Origin: Nocardioides sp. T2.26MG-1
GTDB taxonomy: Bacteria > Actinomycetota > Actinomycetes > Propionibacteriales > Nocardioidaceae
Assembly: GCF_950101795.1 (NCBI RefSeq)
Contig: NZ_CATNLZ010000009.1
Span: 49,579-113,578 of the forward strand
DNA: 64,000 nt
Direction of reading: 5' to 3'
Below, piece by piece: positions 28,526-36,473 of the stretch. Within the stretch, counting starts at the first letter, position 1, and every line of letters begins with the position of its first letter. Both the position numbers and the translations under genes were made by a program. Below the pieces are notes generated by a model. That model was not told the DNA's origin. It did no database searches and worked only from the letters and a program-made list of their open reading frames with translations.

Positions 28526-29819
28526 CGCCGTTCTCCTCCCCTGTCGTGTCGTGTCCGCCGCCGTCGACCCGGCCGATCAGTACGGTGCCGATCTTGTTGC
28601 GGCGGCCCGAGACACCCTCCGCCTCGAACCGCAGGCCGTGTGCCTCGACCGTGGAGCCCGCGATCGGCACCCGGCCCAGGTGCTTGGCCATCAGGCCGCC
28701 CACGCTGTCGATGTCCTCCTCCTCGACCTCGAAGCCGAACAGCTCGTCGAGGTCGTCGATCGGGTAGCGCGACGAGACCCGCACCGACCCGTCCTTGAGG
28801 GTCTCGACCTCCACGCCCGCCTCGTCGTACTCGTCGGTGATCTCGCCGACGATCTCCTCGAGCACGTCCTCGATCGTGACCAGGCCGGCGGTGCCGCCGT
28901 ACTCGTCGACCACGACCGCGATGTGCTGGCGCATCGCCTGCATCTCCGAGAGCAGCGCGTCCACGGGCTTGGACTCGGGCACGAAGTGGGCCGGGCGCAT
29001 CACCTCGTCGATGCGCTGGGTGAACTCCACGTCGGGGGCCTCGAAGTCGCGGCGCACGATGTCCTTGAGGTAGGCGATGCCCACGACGTCGTCGAGGTTC
29101 TCGCCGATCACCGGCACCCGGGAGAACCCGCTGCGCAGGAACAGCGAGAGCGTCTGGCGCAGGTTCTTGTAGCGCTCGATGTAGACCACGTCGGTGCGCG
29201 GCACCATCACCTCGCGGGCGATGGTGTCGCCGAGCTCGAAGACCGAGTGGATCATCCGCCGCTCGCCGGACTCGATCACCGCGGACGCCTCGGCGAGGTC
29301 GACCAGCTCCCGCAGCTCGGTCTCGGTGGAGAACGGACCCTCGCGGAAGCCCTTGCCCGGCGTGAGCGCGTTGCCGACCAGGATCAGCAGCCGCGGCAGC
29401 GGCCCGAGCACGGCGGTGACCGTGCCGAGCGGCGCCGCCGACAGCAGGGCGATCCGCTCGGAGTGCTGCCGGCCCAGGGTGCGCGGGGCGACGCCGATCG
29501 CGACGAACGAGACCACCAGCATCACGCCGATCGTGGTCAGCGCGCTGGGCCACCAGGAGCCGTCGTACGCGTGGTCGGTCTCGAGCGCGACCAGCGTGAT
29601 CGCCGCGATCTCGCACAGCAGCCGCAGCAGCAGCGCGGTGTTGAGGTAGCGCGGCAGGTCGTCGAGCAGCGCGACGAGCCGGCGCGCGCCCGGACGTCCC
29701 TCGTCGAGCAGCTCCTCGGCACGCGCCCGCGAGAAGCTCGACAGCGCGGCGTCGGCGGCCGAGAACAGGCCGGCGAGGACGACGAGCAGGGCCGCGGCGA
29801 CCAGCAGCCAGACGCTCAC
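28518..29819 (-). CDS. CorC/HlyC-type CNNM transporter-associated protein
   Basis: A 433-residue membrane protein of the hemolysin C family. A CNNM (DUF21) transmembrane domain of three to four segments covers about residues 1-150, two CBS domains lie at roughly 205-330 (MVPRTDVVYIE; VVDEYGGTAGLVTIEDVLEEIVGEI), and a CorC_HlyC domain is C-terminal. Such proteins are linked to magnesium and cobalt efflux. GTG 29819 begins the first membrane segment. Four 11-bp tandem repeats span from this start to the ybeY stop. The position between ybeY and the deaminase-like gene is conserved in actinobacteria. Confidence 0.88.
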   Translation of the reverse strand: MSVWLLVAAALLVVLAGLFSAADAALSSFSRARAEELLDEGRPGARRLVALLDDLPRYLNTALLLRLLCEIAAITLVALETDHAYDGSWWPSALTTIGVMLVVSFVAIGVAPRTLGRQHSERIALLSAAPLGTVTAVLGPLPRLLILVGNALTPGKGFREGPFSTETELRELVDLAEASAVIESGERRMIHSVFELGDTIAREVMVPRTDVVYIERYKNLRQTLSLFLRSGFSRVPVIGENLDDVVGIAYLKDIVRRDFEAPDVEFTQRIDEVMRPAHFVPESKPVDALLSEMQAMRQHIAVVVDEYGGTAGLVTIEDVLEEIVGEITDEYDEAGVEVETLKDGSVRVSSRYPIDDLDELFGFEVEEEDIDSVGGLMAKHLGRVPIAGSTVEAHGLRFEAEGVSGRRNKIGTVLIGRVDGGGHDTTGEENGDD

Positions 29820-29859
29820 GGGGCCATCACGGGGTCATCACTGGGTCATCACTGGGTCC
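29816..29859. repeat. Four 11-bp tandem repeats between ybeY and corC
   Basis: Plus-strand units TCACGGGGCCA, TCACGGGGTCA, TCACTGGGTCA and TCACTGGGTCC follow one another exactly. Each gives GTGA on the coding strand. The first holds the corC GTG start and the last holds the ybeY TGA. Since 11 is not a multiple of three, the extra start-like codons are in different frames. Confidence 0.9.
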
Positions 29860-30298
29860 GCCAGGCCGCCAGGAGCTCGTCCTGCAACCCGAACATCTCC
29901 CGGTGCTCCTCCGGCTCGGCGTGGTCGTAGCCGAGCAGGTGCAGGATGCCGTGCACGGTCAGCAGCTCGATCTCCGCGCCGGTGCCGTGCCCGGCGGCCT
30001 CACCCTGGCGGGCGGCCACGTCGGGGCAGAGCACGAGGTCGCCGAGGACACCCTCCTCGGGGTCCTCGTTGACCAGGCCGGGTCGCAGCTCGTCCATCGG
30101 GAAGGCGAGCACGTCGGTCGGCCCCTCCTTCTCCATCCACTGCTGGTTGAGCTGCGCGATGGTCGGCTCGTCGACGGCCTTGATGCACAGCTCGGCGAGC
30201 GGGTGCACGCGCATCCGGTCCATGACGAACCGGCTGAGCTCGGCCAGCCGCTTGACGTCGAGCTCCCGGCCCGACTCGTTGAGGATCTCGATGCTCAT
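29849..30298 (-). CDS. ybeY: Endoribonuclease YbeY
   Basis: A 149-residue zinc metalloendoribonuclease that takes part in 16S rRNA 3'-end maturation and ribosome quality control. The zinc motif H-x3-H-x5-H is seen as HGILHLLGYDH near residue 117, and the conserved Arg lies upstream in LSRFVMDRM. Length is typical. It lies seven bases after phoH on the same strand and before corC, the usual phoH-ybeY-corC order. The stop lies in the last unit of the 11-bp repeat. Confidence 0.95.
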   Translation of the reverse strand: MSIEILNESGRELDVKRLAELSRFVMDRMRVHPLAELCIKAVDEPTIAQLNQQWMEKEGPTDVLAFPMDELRPGLVNEDPEEGVLGDLVLCPDVAARQGEAAGHGTGAEIELLTVHGILHLLGYDHAEPEEHREMFGLQDELLAAWRTQ

Positions 30299-30305
30299 CG
30301 GGGGC

Positions 30306-31331
30306 TCAACTGCGCGCCTGCTTGAGGTCCTGCGAGCGTCCCGAGCGGGCGTCGTGCTCGTCGTACGCCGCGACGATCCGCCCGACCAGCTTGTGGCGTA
30401 CGACGTCGTGGCTGGTGAGCCGGTTGAAGCTGATGTCCTCGACCTCGTCGAGGATCTCCTCGACCGCCCGCAGCCCGGACTTCTGCCCGATGGGCAGGTC
30501 GGTCTGGGTGACGTCGCCGGTGACCACGATCTTGGAGCCGAAGCCGAGCCGGGTCAGGAACATCTTCATCTGCTCGGGCGTGGTGTTCTGCGCCTCGTCG
30601 AGGATGATGAAGGAGTCGTTGAGGGAGCGGCCGCGGAGGAACGCCAGCGGCGCGACCTCGATGGTGCCGGCCGCGAGCAGCTTGGGGATCGTCTCGGGGT
30701 CGATCATGTCGTGCAGGGCGTCGTAGAGCGGCCGCAGGTAGGGGTCGATCTTCTCGCTCAGCGTGCCGGGCAGGAAGCCGAGCCGCTCGCCGGCCTCGAC
30801 CGCCGGGCGGCTGAGGATGATCCGGTTGACGTTCTTGGACTGCAGCGCCTGCACGGCCTTGGCCACCGCGAGGTAGGTCTTGCCGGTGCCGGCCGGGCCG
30901 ATGCCGAACGTGATCGTGTGCTTGTCGATCGAGTCGACGTAGCGCTTCTGGTTCAGCGTCTTGGGCCGGATCGACCGTCCGCGGTTGCTGAGGATGTTGA
31001 GGCTGAGCACGTCGGCCGGGCGCTCGGTCGTCTCGGTGCGCAGCATCGAGATCACCCGCTCGACGGTCTCGCTGGTCACGCCCTGGCCGGTGCGGATGAT
31101 CGCCACGAGCTCGTCGATGAGCCGCTCCGCGAGCGCGACCTCGCCGGGCTCGCCGTACAGCGCGACGCGGTTGCCGCGGACGTGGATGTCCGCGTCGAAG
31201 GCGCCCTCGATGATGCCGAGGAACTCGTCGCCGGGGCCGAGCACGCTGACCATGTTGATGCTGTTGGGGACCACGACCGTGTGCCGCGTCGCGGTCGCGG
31301 GACGGTCCCCCGTGTGGTTGCTGTCAGTCAT
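30306..31331 (-). CDS. PhoH family ATPase
   Basis: A 341-residue PhoH-like P-loop ATPase, cytoplasmic, linked to RNA metabolism. Walker A is [11 protein letters not shown] (about residue 147), Walker B is [11 protein letters not shown], and [12 protein letters not shown] is the conserved sensor stretch. The N-terminal part before residue 115 holds a KH-like domain ([20 protein letters not shown]). ATG 31331 starts [11 protein letters not shown] 31352 is in frame but directly abuts its only Shine-Dalgarno-like sequence, so the ATG was preferred. It is the first gene of phoH-ybeY-corC-deaminase-like. Confidence 0.92.
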   Translation of the reverse strand: MTDSNHTGDRPATATRHTVVVPNSINMVSVLGPGDEFLGIIEGAFDADIHVRGNRVALYGEPGEVALAERLIDELVAIIRTGQGVTSETVERVISMLRTETTERPADVLSLNILSNRGRSIRPKTLNQKRYVDSIDKHTITFGIGPAGTGKTYLAVAKAVQALQSKNVNRIILSRPAVEAGERLGFLPGTLSEKIDPYLRPLYDALHDMIDPETIPKLLAAGTIEVAPLAFLRGRSLNDSFIILDEAQNTTPEQMKMFLTRLGFGSKIVVTGDVTQTDLPIGQKSGLRAVEEILDEVEDISFNRLTSHDVVRHKLVGRIVAAYDEHDARSGRSQDLKQARS

Positions 31332-31432
31332 GGAAGCCCCGGGCTGGGGCACCTCTCCGGTAGGCGATCGAGCCTCTCCATCGTACGGGCTGGCCCACGG
31401 CCGGCCCAGTGAGTTGCGAGTAGCGTGGCCGC

Positions 31433-31729
31433 ATGTACCGGGGAGGGCATGGGGACGATGCGTACGGCGACGACCCGTACGCCGAGGACCGGGAGCCCGA
31501 CGACGACCCCGACCACCCCGCGCCGCCGTACTGGTTCGCCGGCCAGCACCTGCCGCCGGACGCGCGCCGGATGGGCCTGACCCACCACGTGCCCGACGGG
31601 GCGATCCTCGACTTCGCCGGCCGCCTGGACTCCGCCAAGCTCGGGCACCGGGTCACCGCCTGGGCGCTGCTGGCGCTGTTCGGGCTGCCGGTCGTGCTCT
31701 CGGCGCTGCGCGTCGTCTACGTCTGGTGA
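31433..31729 (+). CDS. Small single-span membrane protein of unknown function
   Basis: A 98-residue protein not recognised as a named family. The N-terminal third is rich in Asp, Tyr and Pro (MYRGGHGDDAYGDDPYAED). The middle has LTHHVPDGAILDFAGRLDS. A hydrophobic segment near the C-terminus (WALLALFGLPVVLSALRVVYVW) probably anchors it. TAGCGT is six bases before the ATG, so the message may be leaderless. It is divergent from phoH and runs toward the aldolase gene. Confidence 0.65.
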   Translation: MYRGGHGDDAYGDDPYAEDREPDDDPDHPAPPYWFAGQHLPPDARRMGLTHHVPDGAILDFAGRLDSAKLGHRVTAWALLALFGLPVVLSALRVVYVW

Positions 31730-31743
31730 GTGACGATACGTCC

Positions 31744-32427
31744 ATGACCGCGCCCCCCTCCGACGACTCCCGCAGCCGCGCGTGCCACGACGTCGCCGAG
31801 ACCGGACGGCGGCTGGCCGCCGCCGGCCTGGTGATCGGCACCGCCGGCAACGTCAGCCTCCGCTTCGACGGCCCCAGCGGCCCGGAGGTCGCCATCACCG
31901 CGACCGGGGTCGTGCTCGCCGACCTCGACCCGGCCGGGGTGAGCGTCCTGGACCTCGACGGCCGTCGGCTCGCGGGCGACCTCGCCCCCACCTCGGAGCT
32001 CGAGCTCCACCTCGACGCCCTGCGCGAGCGCGGCGGCGCCGTGGTGCACACGCACTCACCGGCGGCCACCGCGGTGTCCCTCGTGGTCGACGAGCTGCCC
32101 TGCGTGCACTACCAGCAGCTGGCCATCGGCGGCGCGATCCGGGTGGCGCCGTTCGAGGTCTTCGGCTCCCCCGAGCTCGCCGCCGCCGTGCGTGCCGCGC
32201 TGGCCGGCAAGCAGGCGGCGATCCTCGCCAACCACGGGACCGTCGCCCTCGGCTCCGACCTGCGCAAGGCCGCGGACAACGCGCTGCTACTGGAGTGGGC
32301 GGCCGACCTCTACGCGCGGGCGGCAGCGATCGGCACGCCGCGTGCGCTCAGCGAGGCCCAGCAGGTCTCGGTCATCGAGGTCGCGCTCGCGACCGGGTAC
32401 GGAGCGCCCCGGGCCGCTGGGCCCTGA
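31744..32427 (+). CDS. Class II aldolase/adducin family protein
   Basis: A 227-residue L-fuculose-phosphate-aldolase-like protein. The family start LAAAGLVIGTAGNVSLRF is present. Metal ligands are HTHSPAATA (two His, near residue 99) and a later NHGTVALG (third His), so the zinc site is complete. TSELELHLDALRERGGAVVH holds the catalytic Glu region. It may cleave an L-fuculose, L-rhamnulose or ribulose phosphate; the substrate is not evident. ATG 31744 lies six bases after GACGAT. GTG 31726, overlapping the upstream stop, is the alternative start. It converges on the monooxygenase gene. Confidence 0.87.
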   Translation: MTAPPSDDSRSRACHDVAETGRRLAAAGLVIGTAGNVSLRFDGPSGPEVAITATGVVLADLDPAGVSVLDLDGRRLAGDLAPTSELELHLDALRERGGAVVHTHSPAATAVSLVVDELPCVHYQQLAIGGAIRVAPFEVFGSPELAAAVRAALAGKQAAILANHGTVALGSDLRKAADNALLLEWAADLYARAAAIGTPRALSEAQQVSVIEVALATGYGAPRAAGP

Positions 32428-32436
32428 TCGACCGAC

Positions 32437-33630
32437 TCAGTCGTCGAACGCGACCTGCAGCATCCCCAGGCACATCTCGTCGGTGGAGCCCTCGGCCCAG
32501 ATCACGTAGCGGTCCGGGATGCCCTCGAACGCGGGCAGCACGTCGCGCAGCCACTGCACGTGGTGGCAGGTGATCCGCACGGTGTCGTAGGGCGCCAGGC
32601 GCACCGGCTTGATCGGCCTCGTGCCCTGGTCGTCGAAGTCCCAGACCGGGATGTCGAGGATGGTCCGGGCGTCGGGGGTGTCCGGGTCGACCTCGATCTT
32701 CAGCGACCGGCCGAGCAGGTGCATGTGGCCGGCGACGCCCAGGATCGTCATCGGCCGCCCGACCGTGCGCGTGCAGGTGGTCGTGGTCGAGGCCTTCGCC
32801 TGCGTGCCGCAGAGCAGGTGCAGCAGGCTGTTGGTGCTGCCGGCGGCACCGAAGCGGGCCATCACGTCGGCGACGGCCGCGTCGCGGTCGCACAGCGGCG
32901 AGTCGTCGTGGGCGGGGCGGCACGGCATCTCCACGGGCGCCGGCGTGAGGTAGGTGTGCAACGGGGTCAGGTCGCGGTCGGCCGCCATCCAGCGCAGCTG
33001 GGTGCTCGAGGTGTCGGGCGCGGCGCCCTGGAGCAGGTTGTAGTGCACCTGCATCACGATGCGCGAGCCCGCGTCGAGGCGGACGCCGTACCCGTCGCGG
33101 ACCTTGGTCTCGTCGCCGCCCGGAGCCCAGGCGGCCAGCCAGGAGGCGTCGTCGATGTTGGAGAAGTCGCCGGCGATGCCGGTGCCGCCGAAGCAGGTCC
33201 AGCCCTCGCCGGGGGCGCTCGCGTCGAGCGACTCGGCCTCGGCGACCTTGTCCGGCGGGATGCGGAACAGGATCACGTGGTGCACGACCTGCGGGTTGCC
33301 GGGCAGCACGTCGCTGCCCGTGAGCCAGACGTCCCGGTCGAGACCCGGGTCGAGCAGGAAGCAGCGGTAGTCGTCGGTGCCGACCCCCGTCGGCGCCGAG
33401 GGCGTGTAGGCCTCGGGCATGGCGAGCGTCATCCGGTGCTCGCCCGGGCGCAGCGGCAGCCGCTTGCCCCGGGGTACGGCGGCCAGCTGGTCGGCCTCGG
33501 CCTGCGGCGGGTCCGCCGGCTGGAGCAGGTCCTGCGGCGAGCCGGTCCTGCGGTCGTCGCCCTCCGAGACGCACGCACCCAGCGCGACGACCAGCAGCCC
33601 GGCGAGCAGCCCGGCGGCGGCGCGTCTCAT
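32437..33630 (-). CDS. Copper type II ascorbate-dependent monooxygenase-like lipoprotein
   Basis: A 397-residue exported protein related to peptidylglycine/dopamine monooxygenases. A signal with lipobox LGAC is followed by an unstructured linker (about 20-50) and two copper-type domains. Visible ligands are VVHHVILFRI (His pair, CuH), VMQVHYNL, VAGHMHLLGRSL (His-x-His, CuM) and, near the C-terminus, TDEMCLGM with the CuM methionine. Several Cys pairs are conserved. Such enzymes hydroxylate C-H bonds with O2; in bacteria the substrate is unknown. Its start overlaps the HIT gene stop by four bases. Confidence 0.83.
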   Translation of the reverse strand: MRRAAAGLLAGLLVVALGACVSEGDDRRTGSPQDLLQPADPPQAEADQLAAVPRGKRLPLRPGEHRMTLAMPEAYTPSAPTGVGTDDYRCFLLDPGLDRDVWLTGSDVLPGNPQVVHHVILFRIPPDKVAEAESLDASAPGEGWTCFGGTGIAGDFSNIDDASWLAAWAPGGDETKVRDGYGVRLDAGSRIVMQVHYNLLQGAAPDTSSTQLRWMAADRDLTPLHTYLTPAPVEMPCRPAHDDSPLCDRDAAVADVMARFGAAGSTNSLLHLLCGTQAKASTTTTCTRTVGRPMTILGVAGHMHLLGRSLKIEVDPDTPDARTILDIPVWDFDDQGTRPIKPVRLAPYDTVRITCHHVQWLRDVLPAFEGIPDRYVIWAEGSTDEMCLGMLQVAFDD

Positions 33631-33965
33631 CCAGGCGGCCAGGTCATCGCCCGACCCGCGAGCACGTGCAGGTGGGTGTGGAACACGCTCTGCCCGACGC
33701 CGGGACCGGTGTTGAACACGATCCGGTAGTCGTCGTGCCCCTCGGCGGCCGCGACGGCCGCCGCCGTGGTCACCAGCTCCGCCGAGGCCTGCGGGTCGGC
33801 CGCGGCCAGCTCGGCGGCGTTCGCGTGGTGGTCCCGGGGGACGACCAGGACGTGCATCGGCGCCTGCGGGTTGAGGTCGCGGAACGCCACCGTGCGCTCG
33901 GTCTGGTGCACGACGTCGGCGGGGATCTCCCCGGCCACGATCTTGCAGAACAGGCAGTCCTCCAC
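33627..33965 (-). CDS. HIT family nucleotide hydrolase
   Basis: A 112-residue histidine-triad protein (Hint type). The triad is HTHLHVLAGR near the C-terminus, with the family's N-terminal CLFCKIVAGEIPADVV, HVLVVPRDHHANAAEL, and NTGPGVGQSVFHTH. It hydrolyses AMP-conjugates in the cytoplasm. The GTG start has AGGAGGT six bases ahead. It precedes, and overlaps by four bases, the copper monooxygenase gene, an unusual pairing. In many actinobacteria a HIT gene sits near phoH-ybeY, so its location is not surprising. Confidence 0.92.
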   Translation of the reverse strand: MEDCLFCKIVAGEIPADVVHQTERTVAFRDLNPQAPMHVLVVPRDHHANAAELAAADPQASAELVTTAAAVAAAEGHDDYRIVFNTGPGVGQSVFHTHLHVLAGRAMTWPPG

Positions 33966-34039
33966 GAAATACCTCCTGGTGATGAGGTCCCGAGCGTAAA
34001 CCGGATGGCGGCCCCAGGCGTGCCACTAGCGTGACGATG

Positions 34040-34564
34040 GTGACGGACCGGCCCGTATGGACCGCGGACGAGGCGCTCGAGCAGCTGTACGCCGCACACT
34101 GGCGCCGGCTCGTGCGCCTCTCGGTGCTGCTCGTGCACGACCAGGGTCTTGCCGAGGAGATCGTGCAGGACGCCTTCGTGGCCGTCCACGGCCGCTGGGG
34201 GCGGCTGCGCGACCCCGACCGCGCCCTGGCCTACCTGCGTCAGGCGGTCGTGAACCGGTCGCGCTCGGCCCTGCGCCACCGCGGCGTCGAGGCGAGGTAC
34301 GCCGCCCGGGAGATGAACTCGCCCGACCGGCGCGCCGTACCCGGCGCTGACGAGCCCGCGCTCGTCGACGCCCGCCGGGACAGCGTGCTCGGCGCGATGC
34401 GCGCCCTGCCGCAGCGCCAGCGCGAGGTGCTCGCGCTCCGCTACTACCTCGACCTGTCCGAGTCCGAGATCGCCGACACGCTCGGCATCAGCCGCGGTGC
34501 GGTGAAGAGCCACGCATCTCGTGGCGCCGCCACGCTGCGGTCCCTGCTCCAGGAGGACCTGTGA
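34040..34564 (+). CDS. SigE-family ECF RNA polymerase sigma factor
   Basis: A 174-residue extracytoplasmic-function sigma factor. Region 2 contains LEQLYAAHWRRLVRLSVLL and GLAEEIVQDAFVAVHGRW. Region 4 contains LPQRQREVLALRYYLDLSESEIADTLG followed by ISRGAVKSHASRGAATL. The actinobacterial SigE70-like subfamily has this form. TAGCGT (34027-34032) is seven bases before GTG 34040, taken as the start; ATG 34037 and GTG 34031 are in frame. Its stop overlaps the start of a membrane protein that may be its anti-sigma partner. Confidence 0.87.
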   Translation: MTDRPVWTADEALEQLYAAHWRRLVRLSVLLVHDQGLAEEIVQDAFVAVHGRWGRLRDPDRALAYLRQAVVNRSRSALRHRGVEARYAAREMNSPDRRAVPGADEPALVDARRDSVLGAMRALPQRQREVLALRYYLDLSESEIADTLGISRGAVKSHASRGAATLRSLLQEDL

Positions 34565-35550
34565 ACACTCCCCGGTCTGACGACCAGCTCACCGAGCTGC
34601 TGCGCGACGCCGTGGCCGGCATCGAGCCGACCGACCGGCTCGTCGCGATCCGAGCCCGCACCGCTGCGCCCCAGCGCGCTGCCGCACGGCCCTGGTTCTA
34701 CGCCGCCGCCGCGACCGCACTCGCCACGGCAGCGACCGTCGGGGCGTTCGCGCTGCTGGACGGCGACGACGCCCCCGAGCCCGGACCCAGCCACCACAGC
34801 CACGCGGTCGACCCGACGCCCACGCCGTCCGCGCACTCGGTGCCGGCGTACTTCGTCGGCGAGACGCCGCGCGGGCTGCGACTGTTCCGCGAGTACGACG
34901 TCCGCACGGGAACCGCCGGCCTCGACGACGCGATCGCCGAGCTGCAGGAGACCCCGGACGACCCCGACTACCGCACGCTGTGGCCGGCCGGTTCGCTCAC
35001 GTCCGTCGGCCAGCGCGGCGACGTCTACACCGTCCAGATCGGGGACGCCTCGCTGCACGACCGCCCGGCCGGCATGAGCCCGGAGGAGGCCGGTCTGGCC
35101 ATCGAGCAGGTCGTCTACACGGTGCAGGCCAATGCCCACGGCCGAGTGCCGGTGCAGTTCCTGCTCGACGGCAACCCGATCAACGAGGTGTACGGCGTCC
35201 CGACGTCCGAGCCGCTCGGGAACGCGCCGCAGCTCGAGGTGCTGAGCCTGGTGCAGGTCAACGACCCGGTCGAGGGCCTCGAGGTCTCCGGCTCGTTCAC
35301 GGCCCGGGGTGCCGCGAGCTCGTTCGAGGCGACCGTGCCCTGGCAGATCCTGGACGGTGGGACCGTCGTCAAGGAGGGCTTCGCCACCGCCAGCGGTTAC
35401 GAGGGGCGGCTCTACCCGTGGGAGACGACCATCGACGTCTCCGACCTGGCGCCCGGCGAGTACACGTTCGCCGCGATGACCGACGATCCCTCGGGCGGCG
35501 CGGAAGGCGCCGAGCCGTTCGTCGACACGCGCACGATCACCGTCCGTTGA
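34561..35550 (+). CDS. Membrane GerMN-Gmad2 protein, putative anti-sigma partner
   Basis: A 329-residue protein. Residues 1-42 are cytoplasmic (LTELLRDAVAGIEPTDRLVA), a membrane span lies at about 43-66, then a His/Pro/Thr linker, and outside a GerMN domain (about 95-215, VPAYFVGETPRGLRLFREYD) plus a Gmad2 immunoglobulin-like domain (about 225-329, SLVQVNDPVEGLEVSGSFTA; FAAMTDDPSGG). The GTG overlaps the sigma factor stop. There is no His-x3-Cys-x2-Cys zinc anti-sigma motif in the cytoplasmic part, so an anti-sigma role rests only on position and topology. Confidence 0.78.
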   Translation: MNTPRSDDQLTELLRDAVAGIEPTDRLVAIRARTAAPQRAAARPWFYAAAATALATAATVGAFALLDGDDAPEPGPSHHSHAVDPTPTPSAHSVPAYFVGETPRGLRLFREYDVRTGTAGLDDAIAELQETPDDPDYRTLWPAGSLTSVGQRGDVYTVQIGDASLHDRPAGMSPEEAGLAIEQVVYTVQANAHGRVPVQFLLDGNPINEVYGVPTSEPLGNAPQLEVLSLVQVNDPVEGLEVSGSFTARGAASSFEATVPWQILDGGTVVKEGFATASGYEGRLYPWETTIDVSDLAPGEYTFAAMTDDPSGGAEGAEPFVDTRTITVR

Positions 35551-35576
35551 GGACCGGGAGCCGAGAGGATTGAGCC

Positions 35577-36473
35577 ATGAGCACCCGCAGCCGCCTCGTC
35601 GCCCTGCTGTCCGCCGCCGTCGTCGGCCTCGGGGCCCTCGCCGGCTGCGGGAGCGACGACACCAAGGCCGAGGACCCGACCCCCGCCAGCGGCTCGACCA
35701 AGGACGCCGGCGGCACCGGGACCACGGAGCCGTCGGAATCCTCCGAACCGTCGGCCGAGACCGTCGCCGTACCGGTCTACTTCGTCGGCGACACCCCGCA
35801 GGGCCCGCGGCTCTACCGCGAGTTCCGGCAGGTCCCGGCCGCCGACCCGGCGGCCGAGGCGCTCGCGCTGATGACGTCAGGTGACGCTCTCGACCCCGAC
35901 TACCGCACGCTCTACCCGGGCGGATCGTTCGCCGGCGTGCAGATCGACGCCGACCCGATCGTGGTGAGCCTGCCCGACGAGAGCTGGACCACCATGCCGG
36001 ACGGCATGTCGGAGGACGACGCGCGGCTCGCCGCCCAGCAGCTCGTCTACACGCTGCAGGGCGTCGCCCAGGCCCGCTCCTCGGTCGAGATCCAGCTCGA
36101 CGGCGCCCCCGCCGACCTGTTCGGCCTCGGCGGCGAGCTGTCCAACGAGCCGGAGATCGACGTCCGCGCCCTGGTCAACGTCACCACCCCCGAGCAGGGC
36201 GGAGTCGTCAGCGGCACGTTCGCCGCGAGCGGGGTGTCGAGCTCGTTCGAGGCGACCACGCCGTGGGAGATCCAGGCGGCCGGCGGCAAGGTCGTCAAGA
36301 AGGGCTTCGCCACCGCCGAGGGCTGGATGGACAAGCTCTACCCCTGGGAGACCGAGGTGGACGTCTCCGACCTCGCGCCCGGCGACTACACGTTCGTCGC
36401 GATGACCGACGACCCCTCCGGGGGCGAGGGCAAGGGCCCGACCCAGGACTCCAAGACCATCACGGTGCAGTGA
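35577..36473 (+). CDS. GerMN-Gmad2 lipoprotein, paralogue of the upstream gene
   Basis: A 298-residue lipoprotein. The signal ends in lipobox LAGC (about residues 20-23), then a low-complexity Ser/Thr/Glu linker. The GerMN part has VPVYFVGDTPQGPRLYREF and the Gmad2 part has VSGTFAASGVSSSFEATTPW. The last 65 residues are nearly parallel to the upstream protein (LYPWETEVDVSDLAPGDYTF; MTDDPSGG), a clear tandem duplication with replacement of the cytoplasmic/membrane part by a lipid anchor. GAGAGGATTGAGCC precedes the ATG. Possible ligands are peptidoglycan or envelope partners. Confidence 0.82.
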   Translation: MSTRSRLVALLSAAVVGLGALAGCGSDDTKAEDPTPASGSTKDAGGTGTTEPSESSEPSAETVAVPVYFVGDTPQGPRLYREFRQVPAADPAAEALALMTSGDALDPDYRTLYPGGSFAGVQIDADPIVVSLPDESWTTMPDGMSEDDARLAAQQLVYTLQGVAQARSSVEIQLDGAPADLFGLGGELSNEPEIDVRALVNVTTPEQGGVVSGTFAASGVSSSFEATTPWEIQAAGGKVVKKGFATAEGWMDKLYPWETEVDVSDLAPGDYTFVAMTDDPSGGEGKGPTQDSKTITVQ

